Shown piece after piece: positions 45,103 to 54,336 of a stretch of 64,000 nt of DNA (within the stretch, counting starts at the first letter, position 1; each line of letters begins with the position of its first letter). The stretch is from Gandjariella thermophila (GTDB taxonomy: Bacteria; Actinomycetota; Actinomycetes; Mycobacteriales; Pseudonocardiaceae), in assembly GCF_005405885.1 (NCBI RefSeq), contig NZ_BJFL01000005.1, positions 124,001-188,000 on the forward strand. The letters are read 5' to 3'. A program made the position numbers and the translations under genes. The notes under the pieces were generated by a model. The model was not told where the DNA came from. It did no database searches and saw nothing but the letters and a program-made list of their open reading frames with translations.

Positions 45103-45918
45103 TCATGCGGTGGACGCCGCGCTGGCCCCGGCCAGGCAGTCGTCCACGAACTCGTTGGCCGGGTCGGCCAGCCGAGCGGTGTGGTGGTCGAAGAACTCCG
45201 CCGCGGCCAATCCCGGCCAGTCCGGCGGCAGGAGTTGGGTGGGTAGGCCCGGGTCGCGGAAGAGGAACTTCCGCCAGGCGTGCAGCAGCCGCTGCGACGC
45301 GGCGAACGCCTCCGCCGGGCAGTCGCCGTCCACCGCGGACATCACCGGCCGCCACTCGGCGACGAAGTCCGCGTAGTCCCGGCCCAGCGCGTGCAGATCC
45401 CAGGCGGTCGCGGCCAGTTCGGCGTCGTCGCCGTCGTGCTCGGCGTGGAAGGTGCGTGCGGTCACCCCCTCGGCGGCGAGCACGTCGGCCAGTTCGGCCG
45501 CCGGCCGGAGCGCCACCCAGGTGGTCGGGTTCAGCGACCCGTAGCCGAGTAGCCGCAGCGACCCGGTCAGCCGCTCCCGCTCGGCCCGGCCGGGTGTGGA
45601 CACCAGCAGCACCAGGTGCCAGCGACCGTCCCAGGTGGAGGGACGGGTGCGGTAGATCCGCGCGGCGGCCTCGTCCAGCCGTCGCTCGGCCCGCGGGGTG
45701 AGCGCGTAGCCGGGCCCTTCGGCCAACCGCACGGGGGTCAGCCAGCCCTGGCGGACCGTCCGGGACACCGCGGTGCGCACCGCGGGCGCGGCGAACCCCA
45801 GCGGCTCGAGCAGCCGGAGCAGGGCGGCGATCGTCGCGGCGCCGCCTCGCTGGCGCAGGTGGCCGCCGTAGACGTCGAACAGGGCGGAACGGGCTCGCAC
45901 GACGGCCGAGTCTGGCAC
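45103..45918 (-). CDS. PaaX family transcriptional regulator
   Basis: 271 residues from GTG (VPDSAVVRARSALFDVYGGH); longer starts at 45978 and 46008 (ATG) are in frame. PaaX N-terminal winged helix FAAPAVRTAVSRTVRQGWLT, a central ferredoxin-like domain (RWHLVLLVSTPGRAERERLT, GSLNPTTWVALRP), and a C-terminal region LHAWRKFLFRDPGLPTQLLP then PDWPG. PaaX represses phenylacetate genes until phenylacetyl-CoA binds; here the likely target is the adjacent PaaG-like gene. Confidence 0.87.
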   Translation of the reverse strand: MPDSAVVRARSALFDVYGGHLRQRGGAATIAALLRLLEPLGFAAPAVRTAVSRTVRQGWLTPVRLAEGPGYALTPRAERRLDEAAARIYRTRPSTWDGRWHLVLLVSTPGRAERERLTGSLRLLGYGSLNPTTWVALRPAAELADVLAAEGVTARTFHAEHDGDDAELAATAWDLHALGRDYADFVAEWRPVMSAVDGDCPAEAFAASQRLLHAWRKFLFRDPGLPTQLLPPDWPGLAAAEFFDHHTARLADPANEFVDDCLAGASAASTA

Positions 45919-46184
45919 CCCGGCGCGGTCCCTACCAGCCACCCGTCCCACCCATCCGGGACGTGTCGTAGGCGGCATGCCGCCGAGAGGTGATGGGAAA
46001 GTGACCATGTTCCGCTAAGTCTTCGGTTCGCGGAGTGCGTGGGAATTGAATCGGAGCCCTCGCCGGCAAGACACGAAAAGATCGGCTCGGTTTCACTGCC
46101 GAGTCCGGATGGGGGAGAATGGAACCGCACACCGGCAGGCTGGGAGGCATGCCGGGTGGGGAACAGTGACGGAGGGAGCACGCT

Positions 46185-46352
46185 ATGGCGGCCATGAAGC
46201 CCCGGACCGGCGACGGTCCCCTCGAGGTCACCAAGGAGGGACGGGGCATCGTGATGCGCGTCCCGCTCGAGGGTGGTGGGCGCCTCGTCGTCGAGATGTC
46301 GGCGGAGGAGGCCAGCGAGCTGGGCGATGCCCTGAAGGCTGCCGCGAGCTAA
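46185..46352 (+). CDS. DUF3117 family small protein
   Basis: 55 residues: starts MAAMKPRTGDGPLEVTKEGR, then GIVMRVPLEGGGRLVVEMSA and an EEASELGDALKAAAS end. This is the near-invariant actinobacterial DUF3117 family (Rv1211), found between tag and glgA. GGAGGGAGCACGCT precedes the ATG. Function unknown; the extreme conservation suggests a structural partner. A hairpin terminator follows. Confidence 0.93.
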   Translation: MAAMKPRTGDGPLEVTKEGRGIVMRVPLEGGGRLVVEMSAEEASELGDALKAAAS

Positions 46353-46404
46353 GGCCGCCGCACATCGCAGGGAGGGTCGGCCCGACCGGTCACCCTGGAC
46401 CCAC

Positions 46405-46438
46405 GGGCCCCGGTTTCGCGCACGCGGAGCCGGGGCCT
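46405..46438 (+). terminator. Terminator after DUF3117
   Basis: GGCCCCGG (46406-46413) pairs with CCGGGGCC (46430-46437) over a 16-nt loop that itself contains CGCG-CGCG. It lies 53 nt after the DUF3117 stop. Confidence 0.65.
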
Positions 46439-46449
46439 CGTCACGTGGG

Positions 46450-46531
46450 TTGACAGCCTGCGACGGAACTGGACTGGTCTGCGATGGCGAGTACCGGAGC
46501 GTGATCGCGGCGCGTTCGCAGAACAGGCACT
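46450..46531 (+). repeat. Dispersed gene-start repeat, copy upstream of pepA
   Basis: TTGACAGCCTG, then TGCGATGGCGAGTACCGGAG and GTGATCGCGGCGCGTTCGCA with GAACAGGCACTGA. The same blocks in the same order occur at 25078-25241, here without the middle ~80 bp. ACAGGCACTGA is duplicated in tandem (46522-46543). Oriented towards pepA. Confidence 0.6.
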
Positions 46532-46569
46532 GAACAGGCACTGACGTCGATTCGCCCAGGAGGTCCCCG

Positions 46570-48072
46570 TTGGAAACCCCGGTGCCGCCGGTGCCGAGCC
46601 CGATACCCGCGATCGAAGTGGCCGGGCGTATCCGGCCCGGCGTCCCGCTGGCCGTGCTCGCCAGCCCGGGCACGGACGGTGCCGTCACGTTCGGCCCGGG
46701 CGCAAACCGGCTGCCTACCGAGTGGTTGAACGGCGAGGTGCGCGGCCGGCGCGGCGAGGTGCACGCGATCCCCGGGGACGGGGTGCGCTGGGTCGCCGGC
46801 CTGGGTGACGGCGGTCCCGGCGAGTGGCGTGCGGCCGGAGCCGCGCTGGTGCGGGCGGTGCGGGCCGCGGCGGCCGCCGACGACGAGGCGGGCCGGCCGG
46901 TCGCCACCGCGCTGCAACTCGCGCTCACCGAGGAGGCCGATTCGGACCGGGTCGCCGGCCTGGTCCTCGGCCTGGGACTGGGCGGTTACCGCTACCGGGT
47001 GTCCGGTGCGGACGACCCGCCTCTGCTGCGCCGGGTGCACCTGGTCGCCCCGGAGGGCAGCGACGCCGCCGCGCTGGCCGACGCGGTGGCCAGGGCGCGC
47101 GTGCTGGCCGCCGCCACCTCGCTGGCCAGGGACCTGGCCAACACGCCGTCCAACGTCAAGGACCCGGCCTGGTTGGCGGACACCGCGGCCGACCTCGCCG
47201 GCCGGGTGCGCGGACTCACCGCCGAGGTGCGGGACGAGCGGTGGCTGGCCGGGCACGGCTTCGGTGGCGTGCTCGCGGTCGGCGGCGGTTCCGCCCGCCC
47301 GCCCCGGCTGGTCGAGCTGACCTGGCGGCCGCCGTCGGTGCGGGCCGGCGCGCCGCACCTGGTGCTGGTCGGCAAGGGGATCACCTTCGACACCGGCGGC
47401 ATTTCGGTGAAGCCGGCGGACGGCATGCACCTGATGCGCACCGACATGGCCGGCGGCGCCGCGGTGATCGCCGCGCTGCGCGCGATCGCCGAGCTGAAGC
47501 TGCCGGTTCGGGTCACCGGGCTGGTGCCGTGCGCGGAGAATCACCTGTCCGGCGCGGCCTACCGGCCGGGCGACGTGGTGCGGCACTACGGCGGCACCAC
47601 CACCGAGGTGACCAACACCGACGCCGAGGGACGGATGGTGCTGGCCGACGCACTGGCCTACGCGGTCGACGCGCACGCCCCGGATCTGATGGTCGACGTG
47701 GCCACGCTGACCGGAGCCATGAAGGTGGCCCTCGGCCTGCGCACCGGCGGGCTGTTCGCCACCGACGACGACCTGGCCGCCCGGATCGCGGCGGCCGGCG
47801 AGCGGGTGGGCGAGGCGTGGTGGCGTATGCCGCTCGCCGACGCGCACGCCGACGACGTCCGCGGCGACCTCGCCGACGTGCGGCAGGCCCCGCCGGGACC
47901 GGGCGGCATCACCGCGGCGCTGTTCCTGCGCGAGTTCACCGCCGGGCTGCCCTGGGCGCACCTGGACATCGCCGGACCGGCCCGCGCCGACCGCCCGTAC
48001 GACGAGGTGGTGCCGGTTGGCACCGGGTTCGCCGCGCGCACCCTGGTGGAGCTCGCCGCCTCCTACGCATGA
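46570..48072 (+). CDS. pepA: Leucyl aminopeptidase (M17)
   Basis: 500 residues from TTG with AGGAGG 8 nt upstream. The metal/catalytic core is complete: LVLVGKGITFDTGGISVKPA (Lys and Asp ligands), HLMRTDMAGGAAV and NTDAEGRMVLADAL (Asp/Glu ligands and catalytic Arg), then DVATLTGAMKVALG. It removes N-terminal residues from peptides, consistent with recycling of imported peptides but not operon-linked to opp. It overlaps the convergent LysR gene by 10 nt. Confidence 0.95.
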   Translation: METPVPPVPSPIPAIEVAGRIRPGVPLAVLASPGTDGAVTFGPGANRLPTEWLNGEVRGRRGEVHAIPGDGVRWVAGLGDGGPGEWRAAGAALVRAVRAAAAADDEAGRPVATALQLALTEEADSDRVAGLVLGLGLGGYRYRVSGADDPPLLRRVHLVAPEGSDAAALADAVARARVLAAATSLARDLANTPSNVKDPAWLADTAADLAGRVRGLTAEVRDERWLAGHGFGGVLAVGGGSARPPRLVELTWRPPSVRAGAPHLVLVGKGITFDTGGISVKPADGMHLMRTDMAGGAAVIAALRAIAELKLPVRVTGLVPCAENHLSGAAYRPGDVVRHYGGTTTEVTNTDAEGRMVLADALAYAVDAHAPDLMVDVATLTGAMKVALGLRTGGLFATDDDLAARIAAAGERVGEAWWRMPLADAHADDVRGDLADVRQAPPGPGGITAALFLREFTAGLPWAHLDIAGPARADRPYDEVVPVGTGFAARTLVELAASYA

Positions 48073-48977
48073 GCCGCTCCGCCGGCCGGCCGGAGGGAGA
48101 TCGCGAAGTCGCGGAACAGCCGGGCGGCCGGGGGCAACGGGCGGCCGCCGGCCCACACCAGGCCGACGGTGCGGGTCGCGGCGGGCCGCAGCGGCACCTC
48201 CGCCACCGCGTCCGGCGGCGCCGGCTCGGCGGCGGGCAGCAGGGCGACGCCGAGACCGGCGGCGACCAGGCCGCGCACCGTGTCCACCTCGTCTCCCTCG
48301 AATCCGAGGGCGGGCCGGAAACCCGCCGCGGCGCACAGCTCGTCGGTGATCTGCCGGAGGCCGTAGCCGGGCTTCATGCCGACCAGCGGTTCCCCGGCCA
48401 GCTCGGCGACGGCGACCCCGTCCCGGCCGGCCAGCTCGTGGTGCCGCGGCACGGCCAGCACCAGCGGCTGCCGGTAGAGCGGCGCGGCGCGCAGGTCCGG
48501 CTCGGCCGGCAACGGTGAGGTGAGCGCGAGGTCGGCCGCGCCGGCCCGGACCCGGCCGAGCATCTCCTCGTGCGCGGCCTGCATCAGGGTGAACCGCACT
48601 CCGGGGTGGCGCTTGCGGAAGGCGCGCAGCAGCTCCGGCACGTGCACTCCGCCCATGGTGTGCAGGAACGCGAACACCACCCGGCCGCGCTCCGGGTCCG
48701 CCTCCTCGGCCGCGCGCCGGCAGCCCGCCTCCACCGCCGCCATGGCTTCCTCGGCGGCGTCCGCGAGCAGTTCGCCGGCCCGGGTCAGCCGCACACCGCG
48801 GCCCACCCGGACCACCACCGGCGCACCCAGTTCCCGGCCCAGCTCGGCCAGCCACCGGCTGACCGTCGGCTGCGGCACGCCCAGCGCGTCCGCCGCCCGG
48901 GTGACGTGCTGCTCCCGGGCCAGCGCGCGGAGCGCGGCCAGCCGCGGCGCGATGGCCCTGGCCAGGGTTTCCGCCAT
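48063..48977 (-). CDS. LysR family transcriptional regulator
   Basis: 304 residues from ATG (MAETLARAIAPRLAALRALA); GTG 48989 is an in-frame alternative lying inside the palindromic operator. The helix-turn-helix is HVTRAADALGVPQPTVSRWL (~24-43). The effector domain begins at ~90 (GRVVFAFLHTMGGVHVPELL). It is divergent from an MFS transporter that it probably controls, with the classic LysR shared promoter. Confidence 0.92.
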   Translation of the reverse strand: MAETLARAIAPRLAALRALAREQHVTRAADALGVPQPTVSRWLAELGRELGAPVVVRVGRGVRLTRAGELLADAAEEAMAAVEAGCRRAAEEADPERGRVVFAFLHTMGGVHVPELLRAFRKRHPGVRFTLMQAAHEEMLGRVRAGAADLALTSPLPAEPDLRAAPLYRQPLVLAVPRHHELAGRDGVAVAELAGEPLVGMKPGYGLRQITDELCAAAGFRPALGFEGDEVDTVRGLVAAGLGVALLPAAEPAPPDAVAEVPLRPAATRTVGLVWAGGRPLPPAARLFRDFAISLRPAGGAAHA

Positions 48978-48988
48978 CTCATGCGTCA

Positions 48989-49037
48989 CAGTATGAATAC
49001 TGCCAGAAAACCGTATTGGACGTATGGGTTCGGGTTT
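48989..49037. promoter_or_regulatory. LysR operator region between lysR-like and MFS genes
   Basis: CAGTATGAATACTG (48989-49002) is a perfect CAGTAT/ATACTG inverted repeat with 2-nt centre. Just downstream CGTATTGGACGTAT (49012-49025) repeats CGTAT directly. The stretch is AT-richer than its surroundings. Such a recognition-plus-activation site pair is usual for LysR regulators; functional identity is inferred. Confidence 0.55.
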
Positions 49038-49052
49038 TCTAGCGTCGACCAC

Positions 49053-50327
49053 GTGGCGATTACTTCGGCTACGCAACCATCGGCGCTGCCGCATGCCCGG
49101 CGCATGGTGGTCGGGGTCGCCGCCGCGGGGTTCGCGGTGTTCGCTCTGCTCTACGCCACCCAGCCGGTGCTGCCCCAGCTCGCCGCCGAGTTCCGGCTCG
49201 GGCCCGGCGGCGCGTCCATCGCCGTGGGGGCGGCGACCGGCGCGCTGGCGCTCGCGGTTGTTCCGGTGGCCATGCTCTCCGAGGTGGTCGGCCGGCGGCC
49301 GGTGATGGTCACGTCGGTGGTACTGGCCGCCCTGCTCGGCCTGGCGTTGCCCTTCGCGCCCGGCTTCGGCGTGCTGGTCCTGCTGCGGGTGGTGCAGGGC
49401 GTGGCCATCGCCGGGCTGCCCGCGGTGGCCATGGCCTACCTCGCCGAGCAGGTGGCGGCCGCCCGCGCTGGGGCGGGGGTGGGCGCGGCCATCGGTGCCA
49501 TGGTGGCCGGCAACAGCGCGGGCGGCATGGCCGGCCGGCTGGTCGCGGGCATCGCCGCGGGTCCGCTCGGCTGGCGCGTTGCGGTGGGTCTGGTCGGGGT
49601 GTTCGGCGCGGTGTGCGCGGTCGTCGTGGTCCGCGCGCTGCCGCCGGACGCCGCGGCCCGGGCCGGCGGCACCCTGGGGGAGCATCTGCGGCGCACCGGG
49701 GCCGGCCTGCTCGCCGCGCTGTCCGACCGGGTGCTGCTGGCCCAGTACGCGATCGGCGCGCTGGCGATGAGTTCGTTCGTCGCGCTCTACAACGCGGCCG
49801 GGTTCCGGCTCACCGCGCCGCCGCTGGACCTGCCGCCCGCGGTGGCCTCACTGGTCTTCCTCGCCTACGCGATCGGCGGGGTCAGCTCCGCACTCGCCGG
49901 GCGGCTGGCCGACCGGTGCGGCCGGCCGGTGGTGCTGCTGGCCGCGCTGGCCGTCGCCGCGCTGGGCGCGGTGCTGACCGCGCCGGACCGGCTGCCCCCG
50001 CTCATGCTCGGGTTCGCGCTGGTCACCGCCGGTTTCTTCGCCGCGCACTCGGTGGCCGGCGGCTGGGTGGGCGCGCGGGCCCCGGAATCCGCCCGCGGCC
50101 AGGCGTCCGGCACCTACCTGGCCGCGTACTACCTGGGTAGCAGCGTCGGCGGCGGGCTGGGCACCCAGGCTTACCAGGCGTGGGGCTGGTTCGGCCTGGT
50201 CGGCCTCGTGTGCGCCTGGTTCGCGCTGGCCGCACTCGCCGTGCTGGCCGCCCGCGGTCCGGCCCGCGCGGCGGTTCAGCCCTGGTCCTCGCCGCGCAGC
50301 GAGTCCTTGCCCAGCAGCGAGCGGTAG
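49053..50327 (+). CDS. MFS transporter (YnfM/arabinose-efflux type)
   Basis: 424 residues from GTG (VAITSATQPSALPHARRMVV). About 12 hydrophobic segments; the conserved loop 2-3 motif is SEVVGRRPVMV and the loop 8-9 repeat is GRLADRCGRPVVL. The family exports small molecules or drugs. Divergent from the LysR regulator. Its last 52 nt overlap the 3' end of glgA on the other strand, so the C-terminal Ser/Pro tail is read antisense to glgA codons. Confidence 0.9.
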   Translation: MAITSATQPSALPHARRMVVGVAAAGFAVFALLYATQPVLPQLAAEFRLGPGGASIAVGAATGALALAVVPVAMLSEVVGRRPVMVTSVVLAALLGLALPFAPGFGVLVLLRVVQGVAIAGLPAVAMAYLAEQVAAARAGAGVGAAIGAMVAGNSAGGMAGRLVAGIAAGPLGWRVAVGLVGVFGAVCAVVVVRALPPDAAARAGGTLGEHLRRTGAGLLAALSDRVLLAQYAIGALAMSSFVALYNAAGFRLTAPPLDLPPAVASLVFLAYAIGGVSSALAGRLADRCGRPVVLLAALAVAALGAVLTAPDRLPPLMLGFALVTAGFFAAHSVAGGWVGARAPESARGQASGTYLAAYYLGSSVGGGLGTQAYQAWGWFGLVGLVCAWFALAALAVLAARGPARAAVQPWSSPRSESLPSSER

Positions 50328-51460
50328 ACCGCGACGGTCCGCCCGGCCACCGAGGACCAGGAGAACTCCCGCTCGGCCCGCTCCCGGCCGGCCTCACCCA
50401 TCACGGCGGCCCGGTCCGGGTCGGCCAGCAACTCGTTCACCGCGTCCGCGAGGCCGTCGCGGTAGGCGTCCGTGTCGTGCTCGTCGAGGTGCACCAGCAG
50501 CCCGGTCCTGCCGTCCTCGACCACCTCGGGAATCCCGCCCACGTCCGAGGCCACCACGGCGGTGCCGCAGGCCATCGCCTCCAGGTTGACGATGCCCAGC
50601 GGCTCGTACACCGAGGGGCAGACGAACACCGTGGCGTGGCTGAGCACCTGGCGCAGTTCCGCCGGCTGCAGCATGCGCTGGATCCAGAACACTCCGGGGC
50701 GGGCGGCGGCCAGTTCGGACACCGCCACCCGGGTCTCCTCGGCGATCTCCGGGGTGTCCGGGGCGCCCGCGCACAGCACCACCTGGGCGCGCGGGTCGAT
50801 GCCGTGCGCGGCGGCGATCAGGTGACCGACGCCCTTCTGCCGGGTGATCCGGCCGACGAAGGCCACCGTGGGCCTGGCCGGGTCGATACCGAGCCGTTCC
50901 AGCGCGTCCGTCTCGGTGACCGGGTGGTAGGCGGCGGTGTCGATGCCGTTGCGCACCACGTGTACCCGGGCCGGATCTAGGGCGGGGTAGCAGTTCAGCA
51001 CGTCGGCCCGCATGCCCTCGCTGACCGCGATGACCGCGTCGGCCGCCTCGTACGCGGTGCGCTCCACCCAGGATGACACCCGGTACCCGCCGCCGAGTTG
51101 CTCGGCCTTCCACGGCCGGCGCGGCTCCAGGGAGTGCGCGGTGACCACGTGCGGCACTCCGTACAGCAGCTTGGCCAGGTGCCCGGCCAAGTTCGCGTAC
51201 CAGGTGTGCGAGTGGACCAGGTCGACGCCGGCCACGCCGGCCACCATGGACAGGTCCACGGACAGCGTGCTCAGCGCGGCGTTGGCCCGCTCCAACCCGG
51301 CCGCCGGGGCGTGCGAGTGCGCGTCGGTGCGGGGGCCGCCGAAGCAGTGCACGTCCACATCGACGAACTCGCGCAGGTGCGGGACGAGGAAACCGACGTG
51401 CACGCCGGCTCCGCCGTAGACCTCGGGCGGGTACTCGCGGGTGAGCAGTCCGATACGCAC
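50276..51460 (-). CDS. glgA: Glycogen synthase / alpha-maltose-1-phosphate synthase (GT4)
   Basis: 394 residues from GTG (VRIGLLTREYPPEVYGGAGV). GT-B fold: Gly-rich GGAGVH loop, HSHTWYANLAG, TAHSLEPRRPWK, FVGRITRQKGVGHLIAAA, and the nucleotide-sugar site PSVYEPLGIVNLEAMACG with the conserved Glu. In actinobacteria this enzyme (GlgM) makes maltose-1-phosphate from ADP-glucose and glucose-1-phosphate for the GlgE pathway. Divergent from glgC, which supplies ADP-glucose. Confidence 0.93.
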   Translation of the reverse strand: MRIGLLTREYPPEVYGGAGVHVGFLVPHLREFVDVDVHCFGGPRTDAHSHAPAAGLERANAALSTLSVDLSMVAGVAGVDLVHSHTWYANLAGHLAKLLYGVPHVVTAHSLEPRRPWKAEQLGGGYRVSSWVERTAYEAADAVIAVSEGMRADVLNCYPALDPARVHVVRNGIDTAAYHPVTETDALERLGIDPARPTVAFVGRITRQKGVGHLIAAAHGIDPRAQVVLCAGAPDTPEIAEETRVAVSELAAARPGVFWIQRMLQPAELRQVLSHATVFVCPSVYEPLGIVNLEAMACGTAVVASDVGGIPEVVEDGRTGLLVHLDEHDTDAYRDGLADAVNELLADPDRAAVMGEAGRERAEREFSWSSVAGRTVAVYRSLLGKDSLRGEDQG

Positions 51461-51606
51461 AACGCCGAACGGTAGCCGTGCGCCCGCCGTGACACATCCC
51501 GCCGGATCGGCGCGGCGCCGGCCGGCAGGTAAACACGGTGGCACCCCGCGGTTGGCGGGCGTGCGCCGGTGGCCCGAGCCGAATTCGCCGGATAGGGTCG
51601 AACATC

Positions 51607-52824
51607 GTGAAGGGCCTGCCACATGTCCTGGGGATCGTGCTCGCCGGTGGCGAAGGCAAGCGACTGTGGCCCCTGACCGCAGACCGCGCCAAGCCGGCCG
51701 TGCCGTTCGGCGGCAACTACCGGTTGATCGACTTCGTGCTGTCCAACCTGGTCAACGCCGGCTTCGTGCGGCTGTGCGTGCTCACCCAGTACAAGTCCCA
51801 CTCGCTGGACCGGCACATCTCCACCACGTGGCGGCTGTCCAGCGTGCTCGGGCAGTACATCACCCCGGTGCCGGCCCAGCAGCGGCTCGGACCTCGCTGG
51901 TACACCGGCAGCGCGGACGCCATCTACCAGTCGCTGAACCTGGTGCACGACGAGAACCCGGACTACATCGTCGTGTTCGGCGCCGACCACGTGTACCGGA
52001 TGGACCCGGCGCAGATGGTGGCCAGGCACATCGAGAGCGGCGCCGGGGTGACCGTCGCCGGTATCCGGGTGCCCCGCGCCGAGGCCAAGGCGTTCGGCTG
52101 CATCGACTCCGACACCTCCGGCCGGATCACCGGCTTCCTGGAGAAGCCCGCCGAGCCGCCGCATGTGCCGGACGACCCGGAGGTCACCTTCGCCTCCATG
52201 GGCAACTACGTGTTCAGCACCGACGTGCTGCTGGACGCGCTGCGGGCGGACGCGGCCAACCCGGACTCCGACCACGACATGGGCGGCGACATCATCCCCA
52301 TGCTGGTCGAGCGGGGCGAGGCGGCGGTCTACGACTTCGACGACAACGACGTGCCCGGCGCCACCGAGCGGGACCGCGGCTACTGGCGCGACGTCGGGAC
52401 CCTGGACGCCTACTACGAGGCGCATATGGACCTGGTGTCCGTGCACCCCGTGTTCAACCTCTACAACCAGGCGTGGCCGATCCGCACCGCCACGCCACCG
52501 CTGCCGCCGGCCAAGTTCGTCAACGGCGGCACCGCGGAGGACTCGATCGTCGGCCTCGGCTCGATCATCTCCGGTGCCACCGTGCACCAGTCGGTGGTGA
52601 GCGCGGACGTGGTGGTGGACAGCGGCGCGCGGGTGGAGGGCAGCGTGCTCATGCCGGGCGTGCGGATCGGCAAGGGCGCGGTGGTGCGGCACGCGATCCT
52701 GGACAAGAACGTGGTGGTCGCGGACGGCGGCAAGATCGGCATCGACCCGGAGGTCGACCGCGGCCGGTACACGGTGAGCGCCGGCGGCGTGGTCATCCTC
52801 GGCAAGAACGCCCGCGCCGCATGA
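51607..52824 (+). CDS. glgC: Glucose-1-phosphate adenylyltransferase
   Basis: 405 residues from GTG ([20 protein letters not shown]), matching the mycobacterial length. Pyrophosphorylase motif [48 protein letters not shown] and a C-terminal left-handed beta-helix ([40 protein letters not shown]). Makes ADP-glucose from glucose-1-phosphate and ATP. The glgA/glgC divergent pair shares a ~145-bp promoter region. Confidence 0.97.
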   Translation: MKGLPHVLGIVLAGGEGKRLWPLTADRAKPAVPFGGNYRLIDFVLSNLVNAGFVRLCVLTQYKSHSLDRHISTTWRLSSVLGQYITPVPAQQRLGPRWYTGSADAIYQSLNLVHDENPDYIVVFGADHVYRMDPAQMVARHIESGAGVTVAGIRVPRAEAKAFGCIDSDTSGRITGFLEKPAEPPHVPDDPEVTFASMGNYVFSTDVLLDALRADAANPDSDHDMGGDIIPMLVERGEAAVYDFDDNDVPGATERDRGYWRDVGTLDAYYEAHMDLVSVHPVFNLYNQAWPIRTATPPLPPAKFVNGGTAEDSIVGLGSIISGATVHQSVVSADVVVDSGARVEGSVLMPGVRIGKGAVVRHAILDKNVVVADGGKIGIDPEVDRGRYTVSAGGVVILGKNARAA

Positions 52825-52831
52825 CCAGCCG

Positions 52832-53488
52832 CTAGGCCACCCTGGCGGCGACCAGCAGGCCGTCGCCCACCGGCAGCAGCGCCGGGGCCAGCCGGTCGTC
52901 CTCCCGGACCAGATGGGTCACCTCGCGCAGGGCCGCCGTGTCCGGGTCACGCACGCTCTGGTCAACCACCCGGCCGCTCCACAGCGCGTTGTCGAACGCG
53001 ATCACGCCGCCTGGCCGCAGCAACCGCACGCCGTGCTCGGCGTAGCGCGGGTACTCGGTCTTCAGCGCGTCCACGAACACCAGGTCGTAGCCGCCGTCGG
53101 TGAGCCGGGGCAGCACGTCCAGCGCGCGGCCCATGATCAGCCGGGTGCGCCCGGCGCCGAACCCGGCCGCGGTGAATGCCTGCCGGGCCGCCCGCTGGTG
53201 CTCGGGCTGCACGTCGATCGAGGTGAGCACGCCGTCGGCGGCCATGCCGCGGAGCAGCCACAGCCCGCTCACCCCGGCCCCGGTTCCGACCTCCACCACG
53301 GCCCTGGCCTGCAAGGCGGCGGCCAGGAAGCGCAGCGCCGCGCCACCGGCGGGGCCGATCGGCGTGCAGCCCAGCTCCCGGCCCCTCGCCCGGGCCGCGC
53401 GCAGCACGTCGTCCTCGGCGAGGAAGCCCTCGACGTAGTCGCGAATCGCCGGCCCTGCCGCGATCGGCGTTTCAGGCGTCACGAACAT
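52832..53488 (-). CDS. SAM-dependent O-methyltransferase (Rv1220c-like)
   Basis: 218 residues. Class I methyltransferase of the catechol/caffeoyl-CoA O-methyltransferase type: VVEVGTGAGVSGLWLLRGM (SAM loop), LTSIDVQPEHQRAARQAFTA, YDLVFVDALKTEYPRYAEHG (metal Asp) and VIAFDNALWSGRV. Divergent from sigE, as in M. tuberculosis (Rv1220c-Rv1221). Substrate unknown. Confidence 0.92.
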   Translation of the reverse strand: MFVTPETPIAAGPAIRDYVEGFLAEDDVLRAARARGRELGCTPIGPAGGAALRFLAAALQARAVVEVGTGAGVSGLWLLRGMAADGVLTSIDVQPEHQRAARQAFTAAGFGAGRTRLIMGRALDVLPRLTDGGYDLVFVDALKTEYPRYAEHGVRLLRPGGVIAFDNALWSGRVVDQSVRDPDTAALREVTHLVREDDRLAPALLPVGDGLLVAARVA

Positions 53489-53569
53489 GCAGGCTAACCG
53501 CGCGCCGGCGGAATCGGGGTGAACGCGTCGAAACGGTGACCCCGTGCCGGTGACCGGCCGCGCATGCGT

Positions 53570-53602
53570 TTCTCAGGGTGCTCTTAGCCGGCTCTCACCC
53601 TG
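53570..53602. promoter_or_regulatory. Triple 11-bp direct repeat upstream of sigE, putative response-regulator site
   Basis: TTCTCAGG (53570), CTCTTAGC (53581) and CTCTCACC (53592) are octamers at exact 11-bp spacing; each matches CTCTCAGC at 6-7 of 8 positions, the octamer found at 17.1 kb. CAGGGTG (53574-53580) and CACCCTG (53596-53602) also form an inverted repeat. Located ~130 nt before the sigE ATG. Confidence 0.6.
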
Positions 53603-53730
53603 GACATATCCGGGCGCAGCAGAGTAGGGGGCGTGGGCGTGGCCTTCGCTACCCGGGTGGGAAACCGGGAACAAGCCGGCCGCGCTCCGCGTTGAGGGGA
53701 AGACACCAGCCCAGGAGGTGGGTTACTCGG

Positions 53731-54336
53731 ATGCGCACCCAGTCGACCTCGCCGGAGTCCATCGCGGCTGCCGCGAGCACGACGGTCGCCCCGATCGACG
53801 AGGCGGCGTGGTCGCCACCCTCGTGGGACGAGGTCGTGCGCGAGCATGCCGACCGCGTCTACCGGCTGGCGTTCCGACTCACCGGTAACCAGCACGACGC
53901 CGAGGACCTCACCCAGGAGACGTTCATCCGGGTGTTCCGATCGCTGGCGTCCTACAAGCCCGGCACCTTCGAGGGCTGGTTGCATCGGATCACCACGAAC
54001 CTGTTCCTGGACATGGCCCGGCGCCGCTCCCGGCTGCGGATGGAGGGCCTCCCGGAGGACACCGACCGGCTGGCCGGCGACAATCCCAGCCCGGAGCAGG
54101 TCTACTCGGCCACCCACCTCGACCCCGACCTGCAGGCCGCGCTGGACGAGCTCCCTCCGGAGTTCCGCGCGGCCGTCGTCCTCTGCGACGTGGAGGGGCT
54201 GTCCTACGAGGAGATCGGCGCCACCCTGGGGGTCAAGCTGGGCACCGTGCGGAGCAGGATTCACCGGGGCCGGCAGGCCCTGCGGGCGGCCCTGGAGCGT
54301 CGGCAGCGGCAACGTGCGCGGGAGGAGTCCCCATGA
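53731..54336 (+). CDS. sigE: ECF RNA polymerase sigma factor SigE
   Basis: 201 residues from ATG ([20 protein letters not shown]). Region 2 reads [20 protein letters not shown], then [20 protein letters not shown] (core binding and -10 recognition). Region 4 is [20 protein letters not shown], then [20 protein letters not shown]. The genes rseA, htrA, tatB follow as in M. tuberculosis Rv1221-Rv1224, identifying the envelope-stress SigE. Its stop overlaps the ATG of a 48-codon mini-ORF that leads to rseA. Confidence 0.95.
   Translation: MRTQSTSPESIAAAASTTVAPIDEAAWSPPSWDEVVREHADRVYRLAFRLTGNQHDAEDLTQETFIRVFRSLASYKPGTFEGWLHRITTNLFLDMARRRSRLRMEGLPEDTDRLAGDNPSPEQVYSATHLDPDLQAALDELPPEFRAAVVLCDVEGLSYEEIGATLGVKLGTVRSRIHRGRQALRAALERRQRQRAREESP

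Noticed and set aside
48570-49052. N-terminal extension of the MFS transporter across the intergenic region
   Set aside because: It would read antisense through lysR and the palindromic operator; the transporter's first helix begins soon after GTG 49053.
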